A DNA stretch of 64,000 nt. It comes from Streptomyces sp. TS71-3 (GTDB lineage Bacteria; Actinomycetota; Actinomycetes; Streptomycetales; Streptomycetaceae). The position numbers and the translations under genes were made by a program. The DNA lies in contig NZ_BNEL01000002.1 of NCBI RefSeq assembly GCF_018327685.1, forward strand, positions 9,424 to 73,423. The letters are read 5' to 3'. This document shows, in pieces, positions 9,194 through 17,982 of this stretch; the first letter of the stretch is position 1, and each line of letters opens with the position of its first letter. The notes under the pieces were generated by a model. That model saw nothing but the letters and a program-made list of their open reading frames with translations, was not told the DNA's origin and did no database searches.

Positions 9194-10567
9194 GGGTCTG
9201 TACGGTGAGTGGTGTAACTCCCGAGCTGGAAGCGACAGTTGATGACTGACGTGACGAGTGGCAGCGAGGCCGGGAAGGCCCCTGTGAGTGGGACGGGCGC
9301 CGTGGATGACGGGCTGGTCGCCGAGTTGGTGGCCCGGGCTCAGGCCGGTGGCGTGAAGCTCACCGGGGAGGGTGGCCTGCTGCAGCTGCTGACCAAGCGG
9401 GTGCTGGAGTCTGCCCTGGAGGGCGAGCTCACTGATCATCTGGGGCACCAGCCCGGTGAGCGGGCCGAGGGCGGTCGGGACAACTACCGCAACGGGCACC
9501 GGTCCAAGACCGTGGTCACCGAGTCGGGGCCGGTCGAGATCTCGGTGCCGCGGGACCGGGCGGGGTCGTTCGAGCCGCAGCTGGTCAAGAAGCGTCAGCG
9601 GCGTCTGGGCGGGGTGGACGAGATGGTCCTGTCGCTGTCGGCGAAAGGGCTGACGCATGGGGAGATCTCCGCGCATCTCGCCGAGGTGTACGGCACGGAG
9701 ATCTCCAAGTCCACGATCTCCGCGATCACCGACAGTGTGATGGCTGGCATGGCGGAATGGCAGAACCGCCCGCTGGACAGCGTCTACCCGGTCGTCTTCA
9801 TCGATTGTGTGAACGTGAAGGTCAGGGACGGGCAGGTCGCCAACCGGCCTGTCTACATGGCGGTGGCGGTCACTGCCGAGGGGCATCGGGACATTCTGGG
9901 TCTGTGGATCGGCGACGGCGGGGAGGGCGCAAAGTACTGGCTCCAGGTCCTGACCGAGATCAAGAATCGCGGCGCGGCTGATGTCCTGATGCTGGTCTGT
10001 GACGGCCTGACCGGCCTGCCGGACGCCGTGAACACCGTCTGGCCTGCGACGATCGTCCAGACCTGTGTCGTTCACCTGCTGCGGAACAGCTTTCGTTACG
10101 CGGCCCGGCAGGACTGGGAGAAGATCGCGAGGGCGCTCAGGCCCGTCTACACCGCGGCAACCGAGGACGCCGCCCTGGAGCGGTTTGTGGAGTTCACCGA
10201 CGCCTGGAGCAAAAAGTATCCGGCGATCGTTCGCCTCTGGGAGGCGGCCTGGGCGGAGTTCGTGCCCTTCCTCCAGTTCGACGTGGAGATCCGCAAGATC
10301 GTCTGCACCACCAACGCGATCGAGAGTATCAACGCGCGGATCCGCAGGGCCGTCCGGGCCCGGGGGCACTTCCCCACCGACCAGGCCGCCCTCAAATGCG
10401 TCTACCTGGCCGTCATGAGCCTGGACCCGACCGGCACCGGACGCAAACGCTGGACCATGCGCTGGAAGGCCGCACTCCAAGCCTTCGACATCACCTTCGA
10501 CGGCCGGCTCACCGCCGGACGCCGCTGAAGAAAACCGACCGAGTTCCACCGTTTGCTACACAGACCC
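9194..10567 (+). mobile_element. IS256-family insertion sequence
   Basis: Terminal inverted repeats lie at 9194-9220 and 10541-10567. Both begin GGGTCTGT and end GGTG.AACTC when aligned, with about 18 of 27 positions matching. The 1.37-kb element contains one transposase gene. No 8-bp target duplication is visible (CCTCGTGC on the left, CAGCTCTG on the right), so the flanks have probably been rearranged since insertion. Confidence 0.8.
9242..10528 (+). CDS. IS256-family transposase
   Basis: The 428-residue DDE (MULE-type) transposase is full length for the family and uninterrupted. The catalytic Asp residues are in VVFIDCVNVKV and LMLVCDGLTG, and the Glu is in TTNAIESINARIRR. The ATG at 9242 is preferred over the TTG one codon earlier. 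Confidence 0.92.
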   Translation: MTDVTSGSEAGKAPVSGTGAVDDGLVAELVARAQAGGVKLTGEGGLLQLLTKRVLESALEGELTDHLGHQPGERAEGGRDNYRNGHRSKTVVTESGPVEISVPRDRAGSFEPQLVKKRQRRLGGVDEMVLSLSAKGLTHGEISAHLAEVYGTEISKSTISAITDSVMAGMAEWQNRPLDSVYPVVFIDCVNVKVRDGQVANRPVYMAVAVTAEGHRDILGLWIGDGGEGAKYWLQVLTEIKNRGAADVLMLVCDGLTGLPDAVNTVWPATIVQTCVVHLLRNSFRYAARQDWEKIARALRPVYTAATEDAALERFVEFTDAWSKKYPAIVRLWEAAWAEFVPFLQFDVEIRKIVCTTNAIESINARIRRAVRARGHFPTDQAALKCVYLAVMSLDPTGTGRKRWTMRWKAALQAFDITFDGRLTAGRR

Positions 10568-10611
10568 CAGCTCTGACCAGCAGCGATAGCGAACTGCAAC
10601 TGGAGTACTAG

Positions 10612-11648
10612 GACCTGGACGTTGGTGATCACGGCGCGGTCGGCGTTCGCGAAGTGGTCAAGAGGTTGCGCGCGTTGGTCGGGGGTGTGGTTGCCGTTGG
10701 TTGACGATACGGACAGGGTGCCGGCCCAGGAGGGGCGCTGTTCGGTGGGGAGGGTGCACAGGGTGTGGCCGAATTGGCGGGCGAAGTCTTCTGCGTCGGC
10801 GACTTGTTGGGAGTAAACGATCACATGCTTGAGGTCGTGGGTGGTCATCGCTTTGAGGACGCCCAGGTGCAGGGCCGTCGTCCGGCGGGCGGTCGGGGAC
10901 GGGGACTCCCACGTCGGTGCGGTCGACGCGGTGCGCTTCGGGCGCGGGCGGGTGTCCCGGGGCCTCGGCCAGGCGGGGGGCTTCCCACTCGTACGGGGTC
11001 GCGGTAGGTAGAGGCGGCGCTCGATGCGGATCCGGGAGGAGTCGTGGACCATCGTCCACTCCTTGTCCCAACTGCCCGCGGTACGGTGCGCCTCGTCGAC
11101 GACCGTGAGATCGAAGGTGGGTGCAGGGAAGATGGAGTGCTGGATTTCCTCGATCCGCGAGAGAGAGTCCAAGGTGACGAACACAGTCGCCGGCTCGTTC
11201 TTCTTAGCGCGCTGGGCCAGCCAGTACGCCAGGTACCCCCCGAACCTGTGCTGCTCGCTCCTGCTTCGGCGAGCGCGGGGGGCTTGTCGGCGTTCAGCGA
11301 CGACACCGCCATCAACGCCTCCCTCCGCCCGTCCGCGCGAGCAGCCGCCGCCCACTGGCCGATCGAATCCCGGCTGGGCTACCACCACCAGCAGAAACCC
11401 GACGTTCAGGGCCTTTGCCGTAGGAGGGCAATCAGCGTCTTACCCGTCCCGCACGCGGAGACCATGTGCCCGCGACTCCCGGGCTTTTTCAGCCCGCGTG
11501 CCCCGCTGTCCACGGCCGCCTGCTGATCCGCGCGCAGCACCCGACGGGCGGGAACGGGGGTGTCGGCTGCGAGTGCCATGAGCGCCGTGGCGGAATCGGG
11601 GGCGGAAGGAGTCACGGGCGACCTCGAGCTCGCAGCGGAAACGGGCAC
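10612..11648 (-). pseudogene. Decayed DEAD/DEAH-box helicase (SF2), 3' end lost
   Basis: Segments in several reverse frames give a helicase in the right order: RRVLRADQQAAVDSG, a Walker A (SACGTGKTLIALL) near 11450, LVVPSRDSIGQW, FVTLDSLSRIEEIQ, the DEAH box in LTVVDEAHRTAGSWDKEW near 11080, then KAMTTHDLKHVIVYSQ and DRAVITNVQVL. There are frameshifts near 11400, 11270 and 11020. After NVQVL, where the second RecA domain should continue, the similarity stops about 45 bp before the IS256 inverted repeat. The gene was therefore truncated by that element or an associated deletion. Confidence 0.75.
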
Positions 11649-11732
11649 GCCTATCCTCCCGGATCGACCGGGCCGGCCTGGCGGAAACGGACCGATCGCA
11701 AGCTCCAGTGAGGATGTGCTCCTGCGGCGGTG

Positions 11733-12509
11733 TCACCGTGGCGGGAGTGAGGCGAGGTGGGACCGTACCCGTCGGCTGAGCAGTGTTGCGCAGCGGGTGT
11801 CGCGCACGAGTGCGGCCAGGTTGTGCCACACGGTCTGGCGGATGTCCCTGGGTGTTGTTCGGTGGTGGCGTGCGAGGGTCTGTTCAACGGCGGTGACGTT
11901 GCCGGGCAGTGGCTGGGCGGAGCTGCGGTCGCCGAAGGGGTGGTCGGTCTCGGTCAGTACACGGTCGAGAGGAATGGTCTGCAGCAGAGCGGTCTTGCGT
12001 GCGGCGGAGGCGTTGACGGAGAAGTAGCAGCCCAGGCGGACGGCGCGGGCGGTCTGCTCCGGGTCTCCGAGCCACCAGTGGAGAACCATGCCGGGGGCCG
12101 GGGACCGTTCCAGTTCGTCCAGCACCTGCTCGCAGGCGACGTAGCTGTGAATGCTGGCGATGCGCGGGGTTCGCGCCAGGACGTCGAGGACGTTGCGGAG
12201 GGTGGTCTGTTGGTTCTCGAGCGGGACGCGACTCCTGCCGTCGAGTCCGATCTCGCTGACCAGCGGGGTGTGGTCGATCAGTTGAGTGAAGGTGTTGGGG
12301 TCGAAGCCGGTGTGGCTGCGGGCGAGTCCGGGGTGGGCGCCGACTCCCCAGATGATCCGGTCATCGTGTCGCTGGACGGCTCGGGCGGCCTCGGGCAGGG
12401 ACCGGGTGGCGGCGAAGATGACGGCGCCCAGGCCAGCGAGGTCGTCGACCGGGACGCTGGTGTCGATGTGTGCGTGCAGGTCCAGCGGTGGCAGTGCGCT
12501 CGTCCTCAT
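11733..12509 (-). CDS. qatD: QatD, TatD-like metal-dependent DNase of the Qat defence system
   Basis: The 258-residue TatD-type amidohydrolase-fold protein has LDLHAHID at its start (metal-binding HxH), SEIGLDGRS in the middle, SIHSYV, and ETDHPFGD near residue 200. TatD enzymes are magnesium-dependent DNA nucleases. The ATG at 12509 overlaps the qatC stop as ATGA, so translation is coupled; an in-frame start upstream would intrude into qatC. It is last in an operon with the exact gene order reported for qatABCD, in which all four genes are needed for phage resistance (Gao et al. 2020, from memory). Confidence 0.9.
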   Translation of the reverse strand: MRTSALPPLDLHAHIDTSVPVDDLAGLGAVIFAATRSLPEAARAVQRHDDRIIWGVGAHPGLARSHTGFDPNTFTQLIDHTPLVSEIGLDGRSRVPLENQQTTLRNVLDVLARTPRIASIHSYVACEQVLDELERSPAPGMVLHWWLGDPEQTARAVRLGCYFSVNASAARKTALLQTIPLDRVLTETDHPFGDRSSAQPLPGNVTAVEQTLARHHRTTPRDIRQTVWHNLAALVRDTRCATLLSRRVRSHLASLPPR

Positions 12510-13798
12510 GATGGGTACAGCAGCTCCAGTTCCGCGACGCCCCGCCGGCACAGCTCGTAGGCCTGGCGGGTGGGGTAGTCGGAGGGCAGGTTCAGGGTGG
12601 TGATGTCAGCTGGGCGCAGGCCGCGGGCGAGGAAGGTGCGCAGTGAGGCTTCGACCGACTTGTCGGCCAGGTAGGCGCTGAGGTGTGCGTCATGGCGAGT
12701 GTGGAGGTAATCGGTCGTGTCCTCGAGCTGGGCGGCGTGGAAGGAGGCGCGGCGCAGCAGGCAGCCGAAGCACACGCCGCAGTGCGTGCGCACGGGGATG
12801 CGGTGGGTGCGGTGTCCAGTGTGGGCGCAGGAGTGGGTGCTGCTGAGCAGCCGGGCGGCCGGGCCGGTGCCGACGAGTCCGGCGGCCAGGGTGAACATCT
12901 CGCCCTTGGTGCGGGCGGCAAAGGGGTTGTGGATGACGGCGTGGGCTCCAGCGTCGTGGGCAATGGCGGCCAGGGTCTGCAGGAAGAGGGGGTGGGTGGT
13001 GCGGGTGGACACGGCGCCGCGCTGGTCAGGGGTGAGCGGCACGTTGAGAGAGGCGAAACCGTTCTCCGGGATCCACAGCGGCACCTTCTCCACCGCGGCG
13101 GTGGCCAGGCCCAGGGCGAGGAAGAGCAGGGAGCGGGTGCGGGTGGAGTACTCGTTGCGCAGTTTCACCCCGGTGGACTGATGGCTTTTGCGGGAGAACC
13201 GCAGCGGCTGGTGGAACTGCGGGGGGCCGTCGATGAGGTGGGCTATGTCGTCGGCGACGGCGCGTTGGATGGGGGCGAGGGTGGTGGCGCCGACATGGGA
13301 GAGCAGCAGGTGCTGCTCTGGCCCGAGGTCGTGGCGGGAGTAGAGGGCGCCGACCGCCGAGTCGGCGCCGCCGCTGAGGAGGACGACGCGCCGTATTCCA
13401 GGGTGCGGGGTGTCGTGGATGGTTTCTTGCGGGGTGGCGGTGTGGTGGAAGCGGATCGACCAGCGGTCTCCGGAGAGGAAGCCCAGGAGGGGTTCGAGGC
13501 GTTTACGCACTGCGTCCCAGCGGGCCGGGGCGTAGACGGGTACGTCCAGTTCGAAGGTGCGTTGGGTCCAGTTGGAGCGGTTGGCGCGGCGGCGGGTGGT
13601 GCGGTCGGCGGCATAGACCAGCGCGGCGAGGCGGACCAGTTCAATGTTGGGTTCGGGGACGGGGCCTAGTGCTCCCAGGCATGGTCCGAGGGTGGAGACG
13701 AAGGAACCGCCCGGGCCGGGTGGCCACCAGAAGGTGGTAGTGCTGTCGGGCTCGGGCCGGGAGGTGTCGGCGTCCAGGCGCAGGGTGTAGGCAGGCAT
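12506..13798 (-). CDS. qatC: QatC, QueC-like PP-loop ATPase of the Qat defence system
   Basis: The product is 430 residues. The PP-loop motif VLLSGGADSAVGA (about residue 142) binds ATP as in QueC, which makes the 7-cyano-7-deazaguanine base. A THCGVCFGCLLRR cluster near residue 340 carries the zinc-binding cysteines. An N-terminal region of about 135 residues precedes the PP-loop and is absent from housekeeping QueC. The start overlaps the qatB stop (TGATG) and the stop overlaps qatD (ATGA). QatC is thought to catalyse a QueC-like modification within the defence system; the target here is unknown. Confidence 0.9.
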   Translation of the reverse strand: MPAYTLRLDADTSRPEPDSTTTFWWPPGPGGSFVSTLGPCLGALGPVPEPNIELVRLAALVYAADRTTRRRANRSNWTQRTFELDVPVYAPARWDAVRKRLEPLLGFLSGDRWSIRFHHTATPQETIHDTPHPGIRRVVLLSGGADSAVGALYSRHDLGPEQHLLLSHVGATTLAPIQRAVADDIAHLIDGPPQFHQPLRFSRKSHQSTGVKLRNEYSTRTRSLLFLALGLATAAVEKVPLWIPENGFASLNVPLTPDQRGAVSTRTTHPLFLQTLAAIAHDAGAHAVIHNPFAARTKGEMFTLAAGLVGTGPAARLLSSTHSCAHTGHRTHRIPVRTHCGVCFGCLLRRASFHAAQLEDTTDYLHTRHDAHLSAYLADKSVEASLRTFLARGLRPADITTLNLPSDYPTRQAYELCRRGVAELELLYPS

Positions 13799-14574
13799 CA
13801 GGGCTCCATCCAGATGGACCGCATCGCCTCGATGCCTTCTTCGACGGCTCGGGTGATCTCGGTGGTGCTGGGGCCGGTGATCGTGAGGGGGGTTCGCTCG
13901 ACCAGGGCGCGTGCGGTTTCGCGGATTTGGCGTTCACCATCGGCGGTGGCCCAGGTGGGGCGGGAGCCGTCGTTCATCTTCGAGGCGGCCTCGCTGAGGA
14001 TCGCCTCGGAGATGGTCAGGGCCAGGGTTTCCCGGACGACTTCCTCGGGAGTGGGGGGTGCGCTGTCAGTGCCTGCCTCCAGGACCCATTGGGCCACTTC
14101 GCTGGCGACGAAGCGGCGCTCCTCGTCCTCGATGGTGCCGTCGGCGAGTGGCCCGCAAGCGGCCTCCACGATCCGACGGGTCCAGTCGATCGGGTCGTCG
14201 GCTACGGCCTGCAGTTCCGCGTAGTCGAGGCCGAGTTCCTGCAGGGCCTGCTCGTTGCCGGTGCGGTAGGCGTAGGCCGCGGCCGCTGCGCGGCCTGCCG
14301 TACGGGAGGACTGCACGACTGTGCGCTGTGCCCCTCCCCCGGCTCGGCCCCCTCCGGATTCGGTGGCGCCTCCTGCTCCGCCGCCGGGGCCGTCGGCGTG
14401 GCCGCCGGAGGTCCGGAACAGGCCGAGGGCTGGGGCGAGTTGGTCCGGACTGAGCTGAGGGGCGGGTGTGCCGGGGTCGGAGCCTGTCAGGGCGTCGAGC
14501 CACTGGGTGATGTTGTGCTGCAGTTGTTTGCTGGCAGGTGTGCCATTTCCGGTGTAGGAGCCCTTGGTGCCCAT
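13798..14574 (-). CDS. qatB: QatB, Qat defence system component of unknown activity
   Basis: The product is 258 residues. It starts MGTKGSYTGNG followed by a Gly/Pro/Ser-rich stretch to about residue 90, then a helical domain (RTAGRAAAAAYAYRTGNEQALQELGLDY) with a conserved-looking middle part (GPLADGTIEDEERRFVASEV). No catalytic motif is seen. The assignment rests on position: it lies between the KAP-type ATPase and the QueC-like gene with 1-nt TGATG overlaps on both sides, as in known qat operons. Confidence 0.82.
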   Translation of the reverse strand: MGTKGSYTGNGTPASKQLQHNITQWLDALTGSDPGTPAPQLSPDQLAPALGLFRTSGGHADGPGGGAGGATESGGGRAGGGAQRTVVQSSRTAGRAAAAAYAYRTGNEQALQELGLDYAELQAVADDPIDWTRRIVEAACGPLADGTIEDEERRFVASEVAQWVLEAGTDSAPPTPEEVVRETLALTISEAILSEAASKMNDGSRPTWATADGERQIRETARALVERTPLTITGPSTTEITRAVEEGIEAMRSIWMEP

Positions 14575-16487
14575 CAGAGGCGGCTTCCTGCGCCCAGGGC
14601 GTGCTCCAGGGCACGCTTGGTCCGGGCCGGGTCGGCCGGGGCATGGGTCTTCCAGTGCTCCAGCACGCTGCGGAAGGCGGGGTCGGCAGCCGGGAGGGTC
14701 AGGATGGTGGCCGGCTCCAGTTCGCCAGCCGGGACGGACTGCAGGAGCCGGGTGGCCCGTTCAGTGGTGGCCGGGTAGGCGGTGACGATACGGACCATGC
14801 CGCGCACGGCCGCGCTCTGTTCGGCCGGGCGGTCCCGGCCTGCCCGGCCGAGGTACTCGACCAGGCTCAGGGCGTCGTCCTCGCCGAGTGCTTCGATGTC
14901 GGCGTCGGTCACCCGGTGCTGGTCGAAGCGCGCGGTGGACAGCAGGTTGGCCGCGATGTCCCGCAGCCGACCCGGCAGTCCGGCGTCGAGGAGCTGCTCG
15001 CCGGAGAACGCGGCCGCCAAGTAGAGGTAGGGGGCCAGGTCCACGGGGCCGAGACTCGGGGAAAGTTTGGCCCATCGGATCAGTTCGTCCTCGAAGGTGA
15101 CCGGCTCGGTCTCGTCCGGCGCCGGGTTCTGCTCTCCTGTCGAGGGGGCGTCGTCGTCGGGCGAGGGGCCGACGTCCTGGGCTGGCTGGGGTTCGGGGGC
15201 GGGACGGCCGGCGGCCGCTTCCAGTTTGGCCATCCGGGAGCGCAGTTCGCCGCGGGCCAGCCATCCCAGGACGGTGGTGAAGGCGTCGGGCAGGAGCTTC
15301 TCCAGCACCATGAGCTTGGCCACAATGTCCGCCTCGAGGAGGATGCCGCGGTGGTCGGCGACGGACTGGCGCACCCGCAGGTCGTTGAGAAAGCGCTTGA
15401 TGCGGCGGGGGCTGCCTTGGAGCTTCTCGTAGAGGATGGGCGTCATCCGTGAGGCAAAGGCCAGTTCGGCGGAGATGTCGTTGCCGTTCACGGTCGTGGC
15501 CAGGTCGTCCAGCAGTCCCTTCTCCCGGCGCAGGCGTACGCAGGCCGCGATGTAGGGGGTGAGCTCCTCGTCGGGCAGGCGCTGGAGAAGTTGCAGCAGG
15601 ACGAGGAAGGCTTCGGTGTCGAAGCGGCTCAGGGTGGGCAGCGGCACCGTGGTCTGCACAATCTTGTGCAGGTAGAGGCTGGCAGGTTCCTCGAAGTACC
15701 GCTCGTCTGCTCCCTGCTGTGTGCTGCCGGGGGCGGCAAAGCGGGCACGCAGGGCGTCGGCCACCCGGTGCTCGTCCGCGGCAACGACGAACGCCATCTT
15801 GGGCACCGCCAGGAACAGTCGGATGGTCTCGAGTGTGTCCACGACCGTTTCGGGCAGGCAGCGGTCGAGGTCGTCGACGAGGACGACGACGCGCTTGAGG
15901 TGGCTGAGCTCGGCGGACTCCATCAGCGTGCAGAACTCGCTGCGGAATTCCTCCAGTCCGCGGGACGGAGGGTCTGCGGCGTCGGCGTCCTGGCTGCTGG
16001 GTTCGATGTTGATCAAGCTGGTGAGGTCGTCGACGGAGGGCAGCTGCAGGGTCAGCGACGTCTTGGCCGCCACCTGCAGGGCCTTGGCCCAGTCGACCCG
16101 CCGGCGCAGCGTAGTCAGCACCGCCCGGGCACGGCTGCGGGCCTGTCCCGGCTGTTCTTTCTGGGCGAGTTCGGCGGCGACGGCGCTGAGCACCTCGCCG
16201 ATCAGGGTTTCCTTGGCGCTGACACCGGGGTCGTAGCGCCACGGATCCGTGCTGATCACGAGAACGGTGGCGTCGGTCCTGGGCTGCGGGGCGAGCTCGT
16301 CCTCGATCAGTCGGAGCACCGTGGTCTTGCCGCTCCCCCAGGCACCCGAGACCCCGACGGTCACCGGGTCGAGGGCGTCGTCGAGTACGGCCTGGACCAC
16401 GGTCTTGGCCACCGCGTCGAACGACAGAAGATCCAGGTGTGTCGGCTCGTCCGACCACAGCTGTGCAGACATGTTGCTCTTGCCCAT
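14574..16487 (-). CDS. qatA: QatA, KAP-family P-loop ATPase of the Qat defence system
   Basis: The 637-residue KAP NTPase has Walker A in VSGAWGSGKTTVLRLI (about residue 45) and Walker B in VVVLVDDLDRCLP, the signature order of the KAP family. The segment PRRIKRFLNDLRVRQSV is the sensor region. The C-terminal part has an acidic linker (about residues 430-470) and a helical tail. The start is either ATG 16487 or ATG 16472; ribosome binding sites are weak for both. It is the first gene of the operon, and the 150 bp upstream show AT-richer sequence around 16560-16620. Confidence 0.9.
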   Translation of the reverse strand: MGKSNMSAQLWSDEPTHLDLLSFDAVAKTVVQAVLDDALDPVTVGVSGAWGSGKTTVLRLIEDELAPQPRTDATVLVISTDPWRYDPGVSAKETLIGEVLSAVAAELAQKEQPGQARSRARAVLTTLRRRVDWAKALQVAAKTSLTLQLPSVDDLTSLINIEPSSQDADAADPPSRGLEEFRSEFCTLMESAELSHLKRVVVLVDDLDRCLPETVVDTLETIRLFLAVPKMAFVVAADEHRVADALRARFAAPGSTQQGADERYFEEPASLYLHKIVQTTVPLPTLSRFDTEAFLVLLQLLQRLPDEELTPYIAACVRLRREKGLLDDLATTVNGNDISAELAFASRMTPILYEKLQGSPRRIKRFLNDLRVRQSVADHRGILLEADIVAKLMVLEKLLPDAFTTVLGWLARGELRSRMAKLEAAAGRPAPEPQPAQDVGPSPDDDAPSTGEQNPAPDETEPVTFEDELIRWAKLSPSLGPVDLAPYLYLAAAFSGEQLLDAGLPGRLRDIAANLLSTARFDQHRVTDADIEALGEDDALSLVEYLGRAGRDRPAEQSAAVRGMVRIVTAYPATTERATRLLQSVPAGELEPATILTLPAADPAFRSVLEHWKTHAPADPARTKRALEHALGAGSRL

Positions 16488-16704
16488 CCCCCGGGCCTGC
16501 GACCTTTTCGTCTCAGGCGGTCCCCACACCAGCACTGTGCACCTGGGTTTTCCCGAATGTGCAGCGAACGCACACAATAACCCTCGTTTCATCCTCAACA
16601 ACAGCAAGAGAAATATTCGTTGCGGACACCACTGCATCACGATCTTCGGTCCGAGGGCGCGGTCATGGCCGACCGCCCTGCCGCTGCCCCGGTGCGAGCC
16701 CGGT

Positions 16705-16913
16705 ACGGGCGGTGGAGCAGCAGGCCGGCCCAGGCCTTCCTTAAGCAGGTGGGCGTGGTGGAGGGCAGGATGAGCCTCGGCGATGAACTCCAGCTGCCCG
16801 TATTGGCGTGCGGTGAGGTCTTCGGGGTTCTTCCACAGCGCGAGCCGGGCGTTCTTCCACGCCTTGGTCCCGGCAATGGTCCATCCCTTGCCGCCCGGCT
16901 CGGCTTTCCATCC
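16705..16913 (-). pseudogene. ISL3-type transposase remnant
   Basis: A single reverse frame reads WTIAGTKAWKNARLALWKNP, then EDLTARQYGQLEFIAEAHP and HAHLLKEGLG, typical of the C-terminal half of ISL3-family transposases. Both ends break off without a start, stop or inverted repeat. About 70 codons survive. Confidence 0.6.
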
Positions 16914-16996
16914 CGACCGGTGCGTTTCAAAAGAAATCCGCCGGGACGGGGCACCCGGGTGCCCGGCCCCGGCGTGGGGGGGGTCGGGCTCAAGGC

Positions 16997-17275
16997 TTAC
17001 TTAAGCAGGGTCTTGGTGGCGCGCCGCTCGTCCATCGCCTTGTAGCCCTCGGCGACCTGCTCCAGCGGCAGGGTAAGGTCGAAGACCTTCCCGGGGTTGA
17101 TGCGGCCGGACAGGACGCGGTAGATCAGGTCGGGCAGGTAGCCGCGGACCGGGGCCGGGCCGCCGCGCAGGCCGACGTGGAAGAGAACAGCTCCTGGCCG
17201 TCGATCGCGACCTCGTGCGGGATGCCGACGAAGCCGAGCCGCCCAGGCGAGTTGGCTGCCGACGTCCCGGGAAGC
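16997..17275 (-). pseudogene. 3' end of a zinc-dependent alcohol dehydrogenase
   Basis: The reverse strand encodes LGFVGIPHEVAIDGQELF in one frame and HVGLRGGPAPVRGYLPDLI, then SGRINPGKVFDLTLPLEQV and EGYKAMDERRATKTLLK with a TAA stop in another. This is the C-terminal third of a medium-chain (GroES-like) dehydrogenase. A one-base shift near 17178 separates the two parts, and the 5' two thirds are missing. It abuts the transposition operon that begins at 17279. Confidence 0.7.
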
Positions 17276-17278
17276 GGT

Positions 17279-17962
17279 TCAGGTCGTCATGAGGCGGTGG
17301 TAGTCCTCGATGCGCTGGACCAGGTCGTCTTCGGAGATGCGGGTGAAGGCGCTCATCCGGGCGGGGGTGAGGCCGCTGATCAGGCCGGTCAGCGCGAGTT
17401 CGCACAGGGCCTGGTCGATGCGGGCCCGGGCAGCGCCGAGACTGACCAGGCCCAGCTCGGCGCCGTCCGCGGCCGGCATCGCCCCCTCGATGGCCAGGCC
17501 GGCCAGGTCACGCACCGCATCGGTGATCAGCCCGGTGACGAATTCCGCCTTGTCCAAGCCGGCGGCACCCGCCCAGGTGCGCTCGTAAGAGGCCGGTCCG
17601 GCCGGGCCGGCGCCGGCGTGCTGCGCGCGGTACGCGGTGATGTACTGCCACACCCACCGGTAGGTCACCGGGCACCGGCTGGTGCGCAAGGTCAGCTCCC
17701 GGTACAGCTCGAACACCTCACGGCGCTGCTCGGGCGCCTTGGCCCGGTCTTCTTCCAGCAGCATCTCCAAGCACTGGCGGACCTCGGCGAGCTCTTCCTC
17801 GTCGGCCGGGATGTCGAGCGTGATGGGCGGCACGGTCGTAAGCGCTTCCATGACCATCCGGCGGCCCACGCCGTGGCGCTTGGCTAGGGCCTCGGGCAGC
17901 CTCTGGCCCGCCTGGTGGTCGCGGCGGATCGCGTCGAGGAGTTCGGGGTCCGGCTCGGGCAT
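17279..17962 (-). CDS. Unknown protein, last gene of the transposition operon
   Basis: The product is 227 residues, starting at an ATG with AGGGAG in front. Residues 1-40 (LLDAIRRDHQAGQRLPEAL, then KRHGVGRRMVMEAL) look like a helix-turn-helix of the kind that reads a target or operator. The central part, with EEDRAKAPEQRREVFELYREL, is helical. It is 20 bp from the preceding gene. Tn7- and Tn5053-type elements often carry a target-selection gene (tnsD/tniQ) in this place, but no TniQ zinc motif is visible. Confidence 0.6.
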   Translation of the reverse strand: MPEPDPELLDAIRRDHQAGQRLPEALAKRHGVGRRMVMEALTTVPPITLDIPADEEELAEVRQCLEMLLEEDRAKAPEQRREVFELYRELTLRTSRCPVTYRWVWQYITAYRAQHAGAGPAGPASYERTWAGAAGLDKAEFVTGLITDAVRDLAGLAIEGAMPAADGAELGLVSLGAARARIDQALCELALTGLISGLTPARMSAFTRISEDDLVQRIEDYHRLMTT

Positions 17963-17982
17963 CGTCTGCTCCCTGATCTTTG

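Noticed and set aside
12683..13669. 328-codon forward frame opposite qatC
   Set aside because: qatC carries PP-loop and zinc motifs and is coupled to its neighbours; the forward frame is Gly/Val/Glu-rich shadow.
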